Source: Diploptera punctata (lineage: Eukaryota > Arthropoda > Insecta > Blattodea > Blaberidae). From it: 64,000 nucleotides of DNA. Of the stretch, positions 43,761 through 54,580 are shown piece by piece (within the stretch, counting starts at the first letter, position 1; each line of letters begins with the position of its first letter). The position numbers and the translations under genes are program-made. The notes under the pieces were generated by a model. It was not told where the DNA came from and ran no database searches. It was given only the letters and a program-made list of their open reading frames with translations. The stretch lies in contig JASPKZ010003415.1 in NCBI GenBank assembly GCA_030220185.1, forward strand, positions 1,514,001-1,578,000. The letters are read 5' to 3'.

Positions 43761-44404
43761 ACGTTGGTAATGGTCATTTTCGGTTTCTACTAGATAGGAT
43801 CTGTGAAGATTTGAAAAATAAAATCAAAAATCTTTTCATGAGATCTACCTGTATTTATTCCTCTGGAATTCACTAAAACCTGTCCCATAAGTTCGTTCGG
43901 GATAGCGTAGGGCAATTAAAAAAAAACTAGGGAAGAGAGGTTAAACCCAGGTAGAGAGAAAGACTAACTACATGAGACGCAGTGTTATTTCTGAGCCAAC
44001 ACACCAGGTAGACACAGTGTTTATGCAATCTCGATGTTTCCTGTTTTAATAAAGTTCAGTGTGCATGATATGTTGTGAAATGTGATAGGTTACGCCTGCC
44101 CACACAACTCTATCAGGTCATCCACCTGTATGTCACTAACTTCCTCTGCATTATTTGCACTTAATGTTTGCCCGGCCATAATAATCAATCTGATTCCAGG
44201 TTTGTCTGTCATCGTAAAATTAATCCAGGACTGTCTCGACTGTATCAATTACCACTGTAACTGAATTGTTCTGTTCGTAAGATACGTACCATGTAGGATG
44301 ATTCAAAAGTGATTGCTCTAAATTTAAGGGCGAGAAGTAAAAATGAAGTGAGTTAAAAAAAGTTAGAGTAAAATGAGTCAGGAAGTAGGTATTTTTTACT
44401 CATT
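43761..44404. other. Unassigned sequence
   Basis: Nothing recognised. Confidence 0.3.
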
Positions 44405-45045
44405 AGGGCTTAGAGAACTAATTAACCTAGTTGCCCTATCGAACCGTTCATGGACGCGCGGACATAAGCTCTCCATACATCCCTATCCTGAACAATTTTT
44501 TTCCAATCATCTCTGTATAATCCAATTCCCTCAAATCATGGTTAATGTTAATCTCCCACCTCATTCTTGGTCTACCAACTGGGTGTTTTCCCTCTGATCT
44601 TCCTACAAGAAGCTTCCATACATTTTTTTTCATTCCCCCTTCGTGCTACGTGTCCTATCCATCGAAGTCTACGAGACTTAACTGCTCTTATTATATCTGG
44701 CTTCCTACAAAGGGTATGATGCTCACTGTTAGGTAGTCTTCTCCATTCCCCTGACTCCAAAATTTTCCTAAAAACGTTATTCTCAATTACTTTTAATCTC
44801 TTTACCTCCCTCAAGGTAAGAGTCCATGTTTCGAATCCATATAATATAACTGGGAGAATAACAGTTTTAATATATTTTCAGTTTAATGTTTTTTTGAAAG
44901 GAATTGGGACGATAAGAGTCCCTATAATGGACAATAACATGCATTTCCAGAACTGATCCTATGTTTAATTTCTTCGTGTATCTCATTCCTATTTGTAATT
45001 ATTGTACCTAGGTAAGTGTTTTCAGTCATTTGTTCAAAATTTTAG
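44405..45045 (-). mobile_element. LINE-B 3' fragment
   Basis: Minus frame 44572-44814 gives REVKRLKVIENNVFRKILE, GEWRRLPNSEHHTLCRKPD and RRLRWIGHVARRGNEKKC. Frame 44448-44633 gives GKHPVGRPRMRWEININHD. These are the C-terminal RT blocks including GRPRMRW. The fragment stops near 45045. Confidence 0.88.
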
Positions 45046-45065
45046 ATATAATGTAGGCCTATAAT

Positions 45066-45351
45066 ATATGTTTGCATGTTGTGGTGTAGTTGGTCAAGAC
45101 AATAGGCTAGAACCCGGAAAGTCGTGGGTTCTATTTCCGGTTGGATTTTTAAGCTGGCCTAAACCATTTGGCGAATCCGTAGCCTGGGGTTGGAAATGAG
45201 TAGAGAAAGTTTTTCTAGGTTAAAGGCGATCGTCGCGAGGACTGACAACCTGGCTGAGATGTCGTGTCGATAATCTAGAAAGGTGGCAGCCTTAACTTCC
45301 TACTACCCTAAGGGCTTCCTAAGGCCTATAGTGGGATCACTTATACTTTAT
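45066..45351 (+). mobile_element. SINE-1 superfamily member with a different head
   Basis: Head: GTTGTGGTGTAGTTGGTCAA (box A), GTGGGTTCTATTTCCGG (box B). Distal part GACAACCTGGCTGAGATGTC, GGTGGCAGCCTTAACTTCCT, ACTACCCTAAGGGC and TATAGTGGGATCACTT aligns with the 3' two thirds of SINE-1 in minus orientation at 4751-5056. The heads are not alike, so the distal domain is shared by SINEs with different tRNA parts. Confidence 0.8.
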
Positions 45352-45666
45352 AATAGTTTTATAAAAACAGTTGAATTTCTAGTTTTATCGAAAATTGAAT
45401 ATAGAGATATATATTTCCAACGTTACGTAGCTATTATTTCAGAATCACACTTTAGCGGTTCTGACGTATCCGATGAAAGATGTTCAGTTTTATTGAAATG
45501 TATTTGCAATATCCATTTTTTAATTATACCATTAATTTCCTTATCAGGTGTGACGTATCATCCGGGACATGAGCAATTACTAAGAATAGTAAATTATGTA
45601 GATCTATTTTTCTTCTATTTGAATACCCATGCAATTCAGAGTCTTGACCAATTCTATGTACAATTA
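45352..45666. other. Unassigned sequence
   Basis: An open plus frame passes from the SINE through this stretch; it has no motif I recognise. Confidence 0.3.
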
Positions 45667-46308
45667 TCATAAGTAATGCCACGAGTGGTTTCCAATTTAT
45701 CTAGAGGATTTGGAAATCAAGAGTGGCAATTGTTAGGACTCTTTTAACGAACAAAATTAAACCGTTTACTCACAAAGCATTATTTTAACATATATATTTT
45801 TAAATATTTATATATTTAATGTAAACGGCGAAGTTTGAAAACAAATGAGAAATGTTTGATCATGTTTCATTTGTTCATCACTGCAACTTGATCATACTAT
45901 TTATTGCCAAATAGGATCGCAATATTGTAAGAATGCACCCTAGTGGAGAAGAAATGAAATTGTATATTATAACCAACATTATAGGTTATTCATTTTTTTC
46001 GGAAACAACTCAGTAAAATCAATATTTAAAAACACAATAATTGAACACACAATTATCAAATGTATAGGTCAAAGGAATGTGTTCGTTATTTGAAATATTC
46101 AACGAATTTGTTAGAGAGTCAGTCACTGTAAAATAATGCTCTGACCTGTTCTGAATATTGAAAAGGAGGAGCTTTCTTTATTTTGATAATCAAAATTCTA
46201 TAATTATCGAGGTGAAACACGACTGTGATTGGTTGTAAAACAAAATTCGTTGAAACGTGATTGGTAATTGACTCCCATTTGGGGCATGAGTTAAATAGTC
46301 AATACATA
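45667..46308 (-). mobile_element. Pal element, copy P4
   Basis: Plus strand opens TCATAAGTAATGCCACGAGT after TA. AACGGCGAAGTTTGAAAAC and CAACTTGATCATACTATT follow, and it closes GGGGCATGAGTTAAATAG then TCAA before TA. TA on both sides fits a TA duplication. The palindrome is partly deleted. Confidence 0.85.
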
Positions 46309-46339
46309 TTTTAAACAGCGTTGATGAGAAGCAACATCC

Positions 46340-46374
<35 letters not shown>

Positions 46375-46462
46375 GTTATTATTATTGTTATTGTTATTAT
46401 TATTGTTGTTATTGTTATTATTGTTGTTATTGTTATTATTGTTGTTATTATTATTGTTATTA

Positions 46463-46497
<35 letters not shown>

Positions 46498-46630
46498 GTT
46501 ATTGGGTGCAGGAAGATGTAGTAAACATTGTGAAACTACTAAATAAAAAAATAAAAAAATAAATAATAATAACACTAATAATAATAATCATGTGGAGGAG
46601 AATGACAGTAGAACATTTGGGCGCAGGAAG
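46340..46630. repeat. (TTA)n microsatellite with LINE-F tail
   Basis: Degenerate TTA/TTG run to about 46500, then GGGTGCAGGAAGATGTAGTA, A-rich DNA, AAT units and TTTGGGCGCAGGAAGATGTT. The two GGAAGATGT blocks match the end of LINE-F at 23870. Poly-Asn and poly-Ile frames over the run are artefacts. Confidence 0.85.
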
Positions 46631-46641
46631 ATGTTTAAAAC

Positions 46642-46643
<2 letters not shown>

Positions 46644-46713
<70 letters not shown>
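46644..46713. repeat. (TTA)n microsatellite
   Basis: Pure TTA run of about 70 bp. Confidence 0.95.
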
Positions 46714-47164
46714 GTCCCTCGATCGCCAATCCATATGGATGGTAAATAATAATTATGAATAATTCAAAATATTATAAATGTTCGACTAATGTTTAGATGA
46801 TTTTTTTCTTATTGTAATATTTGCTGTTTCTTTTTTAAATACTGGTACTTTCTACAAGTATACTGCAGAAAAGCTTAGTCTTAGAACTCGTATGGACTAT
46901 TATTGTGTAACAATTACAAGTGCCCATAGAAAATTAACGAAAACAAAATAATTTTCTTGCAAATAATTCTATGTAAATAATTTTGTAAATTAAAGCATGT
47001 AAACTTTCTTTGTGATGGAACATGCTGAAAGAAAAGCAGAGGGTGGTAACGATTAAGCGGAATATGTTCATGAAATTCGCAAACAATAAGAAACTGAGGC
47101 TGGAAAGTCAATATCAATAAATATAAATATGGCCACAGAAGTAGAAATGCATTATTAATTGGAA
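46714..47164. other. Unassigned sequence
   Basis: Nothing recognised. Confidence 0.3.
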
Positions 47165-47276
47165 AAGGACACTTAACAACAAATTAAGGAACATTTTCAA
47201 GAAGTAGCGCAATTAAAATATTTAGTAACTATAATTACAAAAATGAAATGAGGTGCAGGTAGGCTGAACTATTATA

Positions 47277-47669
47277 TACCGTGTCCACAAATATAGTATC
47301 ATACTTTAAACTACTACTGCGTCGCTTTGGATAATCGTATCTAAATGAAATTGGTGACAATCAAAAGATAAACTCAAAAAGGTTTTTCTATACCTCATAG
47401 ACATTGAATGTGGCCCCCACGAGTGACGCTGCAGACATTCTCATTTAACATGTCTGCTAAATATCCAACAATGAACCCATATCGACCACAAAATACATGA
47501 TTAAACTTAGTTTAGTTTCTGTATTGTTGTCCATTGTTATCCATTGTTAACAAGCACAAAACGTTTTGAGTTTCTCTTTTGATTGTCACCAATTTCATTT
47601 AGATACGATTATCCAAAGCGACGTAGTGATAGTAGTTTAAAGTGTGATACTATATTTGTGGACACGGTG
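47277..47669. mobile_element. 393-bp MITE with about 105-bp terminal inverted repeats
   Basis: Both ends begin with ACCGTGTCCACAAATATAGT (right end inverted) and stay alike through GCGTCGCTTTGGATAATCG and AATGAAATTGGTGACAATCA, over about 105 bp. TA flanks both sides (47275-47276 and 47670-47671). Internal sequence of about 160 bp lacks coding capacity. TA duplication suggests Tc1/mariner. Confidence 0.9.
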
Positions 47670-47850
47670 TATATTACAGGTACTTTCGTCATTAAACAAT
47701 TGTCTAAAATAATTATAAATTAAAAAAAAATACATAAAACTGCGATTCTACAAGAAGTTCTAGGGCCTACGTGGATGTGAAACATGGTTCCTTTGTTTTG
47801 AGACGAGAAACATTGATGAGTATTTGAGAATAAAGAGCTTAAAAATTTAA

Positions 47851-47892
47851 TGAGAGAAGAGATAGAGAGAGAGAGAGAGAGAGAGAGCGGAT

Positions 47893-47927
<35 letters not shown>

Positions 47928-47950
47928 GAGAGAAAGAGAGAGAGAGAAAG

Positions 47951-47996
<46 letters not shown>
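47851..47996. repeat. (GA)n microsatellite
   Basis: About 145 bp of GA repeats with a few GATA, GAAA and GCGG interruptions; the Ser-Leu frames on the other strand are artefacts. Confidence 0.95.
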
Positions 47997-48312
47997 CAGA
48001 CAGATGAATGGATAAAACTGAGTAATGAAACCATATGTAATAAGAACAATTATGTTTCATAGACTGCAATGGCCAGAATATGTACCACGTATGGGTAATG
48101 GAAGAAGGCCATGAAACTTCTTGTTAGAAAACCAGGAGGAAATTGCCTAGTAGGTAAGTCAAAAATGAGACTAGAGCATAATTTAACCTGACATGAACGA
48201 GCTGAACTATACGGGGAATGATTGAAAAATATTAACTCTGGATAGCGATATGTGGAGAGTTTATCTCCGCTCGGTCATGAACCCCCGTATTCGATAGTAC
48301 CAATATGTTAGC

Positions 48313-48694
48313 TATTAGGGTCTGTTCTGATTGGTTAGTCAAGCTCGCCTCTAACATAAAGCATTCACAAGTAATTTGGCGTGACTAGTTTTTTGTTTGA
48401 AGAGAACGGATGGAAGTTCATTCGTTGACACTATAAAATGTCGAGGGCTTTTCTCTGGGCTTATGCTCAATACTTCCACCTGTTGATATGTGTCTACCGT
48501 CTAGCCTAATATTGCGAAGGTCAGTTAAAGCTTCCTGACCTCTAACCCTAACTTAAAGCAAAAACTCAAAATGTACTCGCATTCTTCAGTTAACTCATAA
48601 TTTAAAAAAGTTGAAACTGTCAATATAAAGATGTTCGTCAGTGACCAGTGCTTCAGGTAGAATGAAAAAAAAAACTTGGATGGATGGTTTAAAT
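48313..48694. other. Unassigned sequence
   Basis: Nothing recognised between two LINE-B fragments. Confidence 0.3.
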
Positions 48695-48945
48695 AATTTA
48701 ATTTGTTGACGTAATTAAGAACAAACAAGAATGAGGTGAGAAAGAAATTAAACATATGCTTAATTCTGAAAATGCATGCTATTACGCATTTCAGGGATTC
48801 TTGTTGTCCTAAATTCTCTTAAAAACCTTTAACTGAAAATATAGAATATTATTCTTCTAGTTGCATTATATGAATGCGAAACATGGACTCGTACTTTAAG
48901 GGAGGAGAAAAATTAGGAGTACTTCAGAATATAGTTCTTAAAAAT
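48695..48945 (+). mobile_element. LINE-B internal fragment
   Basis: AATTAAACATATGCTTAATT, GCATGCTATTACGCATTTC and GCGAAACATGGACTCGTAC lie in family order; it stops before the GRPRMRW block. Confidence 0.75.
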
Positions 48946-49076
48946 GATCGTTCAATTTTACTGGTTTCGTTTGATAAATTAAATCATATTAGCAAGTTAC
49001 ATTGCAAGAAAACAAACATTGCAACCGATAAAGAACGTTGAAAGTGTTCCGATTTAAATTTCAGTTTCAGGTTAAC

Positions 49077-49590
49077 TTCTTCTTCTTCTTCTTCTTCTTC
49101 TTCACTTCCTGGTTTAGGCAAGAGTTGCCTGTTCCGTCTTCACTAATAGATCTAAGACCATCTCTTCCGAGGACGTCCGACATCTCTTCTTCCTCTTGGA
49201 AAATAATGGAAGATTTTATTTGGTAATCTTCTTTCTTCCATTCTTTCTACATGTTCTTTCCACTGTATCTTGTTGTTAAATATCTTTTCTTTTATGGAGT
49301 AGATCTGCAGTTCTTCACGGATATCCTCGTTTCTTATCTGGTCCATTCTAGTGCAGCCTTTTACTCTTCTTAAAAATTTCATCTCGGCTGCTTGGATTTT
49401 ACTTTCTTGTTTGGTAGTGGTAATCCAAGATTCACTCCCATACAAAAGGACAGGGACAGCCATTGTTTTATAAAATTTTAATTTTGTTTGTTTATGGGCT
49501 TTATTATTCAATGTTCTATTTATTGTACCACAAATAGCTTGAAACTGATGTGTTTTGTGTTCAATATCTTTATCATACCCATAACTGAAG
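49077..49590 (-). mobile_element. LINE-C 3' end, copy 1
   Basis: The 119-codon minus frame 49152-49511 reads KLKFYKTMAVPVLLYGSESW, ITTTKQESKIQAAEMKFLRR, NEDIREELQIYSIKEKIF and FPRGRRDVGRPRKRWS. It extends upstream to an IEHKTHQFQAICGTINRTLN-like stretch. This is the RT C-terminal region, similar to LINE-A (both have KTMAVP, SRIQAAEMKFLR-like and GRPRKRW blocks). A (TTC)n run at 49078-49103 is the 3' tail read backwards. The frame is open over 119 codons, so the copy is fairly young, but the RT core is absent. Confidence 0.88.
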
Positions 49591-49599
49591 TTACTCTTA

Positions 49600-49983
49600 A
49601 TTGGACAATTTTATTGATTAACGATCTTGATATTATTTTCTTCTTCCAATTGAGTTTTGTGGCGAGAAAACAAACATGATGGCCGCTACAGCGGTTTTTA
49701 GATTTCGGATTTCATGTAAATCCCACTTCTAATGGTCGGATTTCGCTAGGTTTTGGAGAATGTCGTAATCGTTTAATTTCACTAGCTTATACCACATCGA
49801 GTTTCGTTACGATCAATCGAGAATTGCGGCCACGAGTGCGATAGTTTAATGTTCGTTTCTGGTTACCTCTCACTCTTAATGGCCTGGTTTTCTGGTTAAC
49901 AAACTCTATATTACGTTTCTTAATTTATTGATATGTGGCGAGGATGGTTCTAAAAATAAAAATGCTCCTGCTAGATCGTTAAC

Positions 49984-49985
<2 letters not shown>
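49600..49985 (+). repeat. Dispersed repeat R2, copy 4
   Basis: AAACATGATGGCCGCTACAG, CCCACTTCTAATGGTCGGAT and AATGCTCCTGCTAGATCG parallel 37680-38010. It is followed by CA and TA runs at 49985-50022. Confidence 0.55.

Positions 49986-50024
<39 letters not shown>
49985..50024. repeat. (CA)n/(TA)n microsatellite
   Basis: CA run followed by TATA units, probably the tail of the R2 copy. Confidence 0.9.
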
Positions 50025-50163
50025 GGACATATCATTTTTTCTGTCTGGAAAGTAGAATCGATGAAGATTTGTAAAAGTATTTTAAAACTCTTTTCGTGAG
50101 TAGGCTACACCTTAATAGCTACACTCCTTCCGAATTGCATGGTTTAAGTTGATACTTATTTAA

Positions 50164-50672
50164 TCTTCTTCTTCTTCACATCCTAGTTTAGGCATTAATT
50201 GCCTGTTCTGTCTTCACTAATAGATCTAAGACAATATCTTCCGATGACATCCGATATCTCTTCTTCTCGGAAAATAATGTAAGATTTCCTTTGGTAATCT
50301 ACTCTCTTCCATTCTTTCTACATGTTCTTTCCACTCTTTCTTGTTATTACATATATTTCCTTTTATGTAGTAGATCTGCAGTTATTCACGAATATCATCG
50401 TTTCTGATCTGGTCCACTCTAGTACATCCTTTTACTCTTCTTAAAACTTCATCTCGGCCGCTTGGATTTTACTTTCTTGTTTGGTAGTGATACTCCAAGA
50501 TTCGCTCCCATATATAAGGACAAGGACTGCCTTTGTTTTATACATTTTAGTTTTGTTTGTTTATGGACTTCATTATGCAATATTCTATTTATTGTGCCTC
50601 AAATAGCTTGGAACTCTTGAGTTTTATGTTCAATATCTTTATCATATCCATAGCTGTTATCACCTCCTAAAT
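50164..50672 (-). mobile_element. LINE-C 3' end, copy 2
   Basis: Very like 49077-49590 in sequence and orientation (CTTCTTCTTCTTCACATCC, AGATCTAAGACAATATCTTC, CTTGGATTTTACTTTCTTG), but broken by small deletions so that no long frame remains. The tail TTC run is short here. Confidence 0.85.
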
Positions 50673-51309
50673 TGTTTTATTTAATAGCGCTGATTAACAA
50701 TTCGGGTCATTAGCATCGTTATTCTAATCGGGCTAATCGCGGAGTGAAAATGCTGACAAATTTTGCTAAGGAGTCTCTTATTTGTAGCTTGAGATTCTAT
50801 TATGTTTTTCAAAATCTGCACTATGGGACTCTTGGCTTTACTTCTCTTCCAAAGGAAGTTCTGAAAATCCATTAGCCCAAGCCAGATTTGAACCTGTGAA
50901 CATTGGAACTAGAAGTGAATATGATTGCTAACCGATATCGACAAGTACCAACTGCATGATTTGACTGCTATATTTTAAAATTATTTTTGAGTTTCCTATT
51001 AGATACACAATTTAGATCAAGTTTTTTTGAGACTGGGAACATGTTAACTCAAAAAAAGTAATTAAAAGAAACCTCAAAATATTACTTCCTAAAATAAACT
51101 ATTAGACACAATTCATCTACGTATAATTCTGAATAATTTGTACATGATATACTTTATACGTAATGCTCTTTGATGAAATAATTTGTTAACGTGAACTTAA
51201 AAATTAGACAAACTCTCATTGTGAAACAGATGAGAACTATGTATAGTTTGTTTTCAGATCAATCATATAAAGGCCTTTGGCCGTGTAGAATAAAGTACAA
51301 TTTATAATT
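50673..51309. other. Unassigned; tRNA-like block 50876-50950
   Basis: Minus strand GGTTCAAATCTGGCTTGGG looks like a Pol III box B with T-arm. Upstream GTTAGCAATCATATTCACTT is not a good box A. Possible SINE remnant. Confidence 0.3.
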
Positions 51310-51830
51310 AAGTAGCTAATACTCGGTGTGCGTTGCTATGTCTAAATAAATGACATGTGTTTTTATATCTAGTTGAATAATTAAAAAGAAAAAATACATA
51401 AAATTATACCGTAATAATTTTTGATACCCCATACTTATTACCCGGTGTTGCCGGGAATCTACTTATCCCGATCTTCATGGCGTTAATGAGCTAAAAGACA
51501 AAAATGGTGGTTAATGTGCGTTATCCGTCAAATATAGGCCTAGATATGCGCTGCCGTCGACCTATTTGTACAATTTTCTGAGATATTGATTTCTGTATAT
51601 ATTAATTTGGTGCATTTGTTTATGTTTAGCCAGCGTAAACCATTTAAGCGTCAAAAAAGCAATTTCTTTAGTGCACCAATGCAGCTTCATTTTTTTAGCT
51701 CCGACATTACAGTACGTACGGTGATATGTTATATACGTTAATTGTCCCATAAAAAGTCTCTAAATTATGGTAAGAACCCCATTCAAAGTGGCCAAAAGTT
51801 TTTAAGTTTGACAGACAGACTCCCAGACTT
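51310..51830 (+). repeat. Repeat R, copy 4
   Basis: TAATACTCGGTGTGCGTTGC, TTATTACCCGGTGTTGCCGG, GCCAGCGTAAACCATTTAAG and AAAGTGGCCAAAAGTTTTTA; the second half is more diverged. Confidence 0.65.
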
Positions 51831-51892
51831 AATATATATATTATATAATATATATATATAATAATATATATATATAATATAATTATAACTTA
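51831..51892. repeat. AT-rich simple repeat
   Basis: Interrupted TA repeats. Confidence 0.9.
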
Positions 51893-52064
51893 TAACTTCT
51901 AAATTTATACAAGCGTTACTGCTATAAAGTAAATATTCTCTTTAAAAAAAATTGCTTACCTGTTATGATAACAGCTACATGGTACTTGGAACGACTTCCC
52001 GCTGCCTTTTGTATGAATTGAGAATACTACATATATATAAGAAAAATGTATGTGTTGTAATACT

Positions 52065-52165
52065 TGGGTAACTCAGTTGGTTAGAGCGCTAAACGTACAG
52101 AGTTTAGAAACTCGGGTTCAAATCCCGACTCAAGCATTCATTTTTCTTTTCGTATCATATATTCA
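52065..52165 (+). mobile_element. SINE-3, most complete copy
   Basis: GGGTAACTCAGTTGGTTAGA (box A), GCGCTAAACGTACAGAGTTT, GGGTTCAAATCCCGACTC (box B and T-arm), then CATTCATTTTTCTTTTCG and TATCATATATTCATT. The whole unit is about 100 bp: tRNA-like head plus a short AT-rich tail. It abuts the 3' end of LINE-D. Confidence 0.75.
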
Positions 52166-52705
52166 TTCATAGTGTTCTGCTCAAGAGCAGGTTTTTCACT
52201 GCAAACTCAGCATTCTCCACTCTTTCCTTGACTCAGCTTTCCTTTTTGTATCTCCATACAAACCATTTATTTTAATATTGTCTATCATCTGATGTCTTTT
52301 TCTGCCTCTAACTTTCTTTCCGTTGACCATTCCTTCTAGAGCATCCTTCAGCAGGCAGTTTCTTCTTAGCCAGTGGCCAGTCCAATTTATTTTCCTCTTC
52401 TTTATGAGTTCCAGCATTGTTCTTCTTTCATCCACTCTGTCTAGCACATTTTCATTTCTTACTTTGTCTGTCCAGTTTATACGTTCCATTCTTCTCCATA
52501 TCCACATCTCAAAAGCTTCCAGTCGCTTTTCCTCATTCCGTCGCAATGTCCACGTCTCCGCACCATATAATGCTACACTCCACACAAAGCACTCCACTAG
52601 CCTCTTTCTTATTTATCTTGCCAAAGGTCCGCAGAAAATGCTTCTCTTCTTGTTGAAAGCATCTTTTGCCATTGCTTTACTTCTTGACCGCAGTTCATGT
52701 TACTA
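52166..52705 (-). mobile_element. LINE-D, 3' part (C-terminal RT and 3' end)
   Basis: The 133-codon minus frame 52196-52597 reads VECFVWSVALYGAETWTLRR-like sequence, RLEAFEMWIWRRMERINWTD, KVRNENVLDRVDE and KKRKINWTGHWLRRN, with ALEGMVNGKKVRGRKRHQMI at the end. This is the RT C-terminal region. Just upstream, MAKDAFNKKRSIFCGPLAR is followed by a stop and RKRLVECF. The 3' end carries TTGCAGTGAAAAACC and the CTGCT-CTTG-AGCAG hairpin (plus 52177-52190), shared with SINE-2. Confidence 0.9.
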
Positions 52706-53391
52706 TTGACTATTTAACTCATGCCCCAAATGGGAGTCAATGACCAATCACGTTTCAATGATTTCTGTATTACAACCAATCAGAGACGTGTTTCACGAAA
52801 TAATTATCAACGTTAGGATTATCATATATTAAGCAAAGCTCCTCCTTTTTAATATTCTGAACAGGTCTGACCGTTATTTTGCAGTGACTGAGCCTATAAC
52901 AAATACGGCTACCAGATTGTATATAATAGTGCTTACATGTCAACATTTGTAGCAATTGATTATACCACCAAAAAAAGAAACCACTGTTTGCACTTTCTTA
53001 AATGTATACGACATCAAAAATGAATTAATATACAGATTGATGTGTTTCATTTTTTCTCCACTAGAGAGCATTCTTACAATATTGCGTTCCTTTGGCAATA
53101 AATAGTATGATCTGGTTGCAGTGATAAACAAAAGAAGCAGTAGAAGCGTAGGCTACCTATCGTTTCTCATTAGTTTTCAAACATCACCGTTTACTTTAAA
53201 TATAAAAATATTTTTAAATAACTGTAGTTAAATAATGATTTGTGAGTAAACAGCTTTATTTTATTCGTTAAATAGTCCTAACAAATGCCACTCTTGATTT
53301 CCAAATTCTCTAGATAAATTCACTCCTCACTTCGTGAGTCGTGAATTTATCGATAATTTGGAAATCACTCGTGGCATTACTTATGATAGTA
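52706..53391 (+). mobile_element. Pal element, copy P5, inserted in LINE-D
   Basis: Opens TTGACTATTTAACTCATGCC after TA and closes GGCATTACTTATGA before TA. Removing it joins the LINE-D frame as YLGCT-SNMNCG, the expected spot after the FKYLG box. This gives exact ends and a TA flank. The closing palindrome, about 53286-53380, pairs CCACTCTTGATTTCCAAATT with AATTTGGAAATCACTCGTGG, and AGATAAATTCAC with GTGAATTTATC, around CACTTCGTGAG. Confidence 0.92.
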
Positions 53392-54560
53392 CAACCCAAG
53401 TATTTGAAGCTCTCCACTTGCTCAATGACCTCATCTTTAATCTTCTTGTTTATCTTCCTTTGTTTCTTTCCTATAATCATGACCTTCGTCTTATTTATAT
53501 TTATCTTCATCCCATAATCCTCGCACTTGTCATTCAGCTCCATCAGCATGTTCCTCAATGTCATTGCATCTTCTGCTAGCAAAGCCATATCATCAGCAAA
53601 TCTTATGCACTTTATTCTTCTTCCTCCCATGTTTACGCCTCCCGTATTACTGAAACAGTTCTTCATTAGGTCTTCTAGGTAGATGTTGAAAAGGGTAGGT
53701 GATAGAGGACATCCTTGCCTCACCCCTCTTCCAATTTCTCTTCCCTCTGACATTTCTTCTCCTATCTTCACGTTTATTCGCTGTTTCATATAAAGACTAC
53801 TTATGAGCCTCCTCTCCTTCCAGTTCACGCCAGTTTTCTTAAAGATCTTCAGGAGTTTATTCCAATTTACTCTGTCAAAGGCCTTTTCCAGGTCAACAAA
53901 TACTGCATAAACGTCTTTATCTTTTTCTATATATCTTTCTTGTTCGTATCAATCCAATTGCATCTCTTGTACCCTTTCCCTTCCTGAAGCCAAACTGTTC
54001 TTCTTCCAATTCGCTTTCCATCGTAGAACGTAAACGTCGATTTAGTGTTCGCAGGAGAATCTTTGCAGAGTGTGATATCAAGCTGATAGTCCTGAACTCC
54101 TTACATTTCTTTGCATTGTTTTTCTTCGGTATTGGTATTAACACTGTCTCAGTCAATTCTTCGGGCCATTAACCTTCTTTATATATATATTGTTGCATAA
54201 ACGAAAAATTTCCTTCTTTCCTTCACCAAAGCATTTAATTAATTCAATAGGGATTCCATCTACCCCTATTGCTTTACCATTTTTCATTTCCTTAATTGCT
54301 AGTTCAACTTCTTCCTTCAGAATTGAAAATCCTTTTTCATCTTCTGATACGTCTTCTTCATTTTCTATATCCAAGTTAGCCGGACGATTTCTTGTCTCAT
54401 ATAGCTCTTCTACATATTTTTTCCATGTATTCATAATTCCCTGTTTGTCTGTTATTTCTTCATTAATTTCGTCCTCAATCAGCCACATAGTTTTCCTGCT
54501 CTTCTTTCCATAGACCAAGCCTTTAACTTCCTGGTACATTAAATCATATTTTCCTTTCCC
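53392..54560 (-). pseudogene. LINE-D reverse transcriptase core, frameshifted
   Basis: Minus-strand frames in order: 54153-54539 with MYQEVKGLVYGKKSRKTMWL and AIKEMKNGKAIGVDGIPIEL; 53917-54156 with ETVLIPIPKKNNAKKCKEFR, TISLISHSAKILLR and QFGFRKGKGTRDAIGLIR; then VYAVFVDLEKAFDRVNW near 53880-53930; 53310-53828 with GRGVRQGCPLSPTLFNIYLE, IKCIRFADDMALLAED and VESFKYLGCT. These are RT motifs 0 to E; the catalytic box is FADD, a usual variant of YADD. Three frame breaks (near 54560, 54155 and 53940) and the Pal insertion at 53391 prevent a full product. The last 24 residues of the lowest frame come from the Pal palindrome. Confidence 0.93.
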
Positions 54561-54580
54561 TCTCCAGATTCTCTAGTTCT

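Larger units (their letters stand above)
47165..48312 (+). mobile_element. LINE-B 3' region, interrupted by a MITE and a GA tract
   Basis: TTTTCAAGAAGTAGCGCAA through 47274, and from 47670 onward ATTATAAATTAAAA, CGTGGATGTGAAACATGG, GACAGATGAATGGATAAAAC, CTGCAATGGCCAGAATATG and TATCTCCGCTCGGTCATGAA follow LINE-B order. A 393-bp MITE (47277-47669) and a GA microsatellite (47851-47996) have been inserted or expanded inside. Frames are destroyed. Confidence 0.8.

Noticed and set aside
46291..46575. Poly-asparagine frame and the overlapping poly-isoleucine frame
   Set aside because: Both are translations of a (TTA)n microsatellite.
47720..48069. Ser-Leu-rich frames on the minus strand
   Set aside because: Translation of the (GA)n tract inside a dead LINE-B copy.
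52065..52137. Functional tRNA gene
   Set aside because: No acceptor-stem pairing can be made, and the same head with the same tail recurs at 24.4 kb; it is SINE-3.
53310..53400. Extra C-terminal residues (NATSDFQIIDKFTTHE) as a new LINE domain
   Set aside because: They are the translated Pal palindrome; the same peptide appears at 20.7 kb where Pal sits alone.
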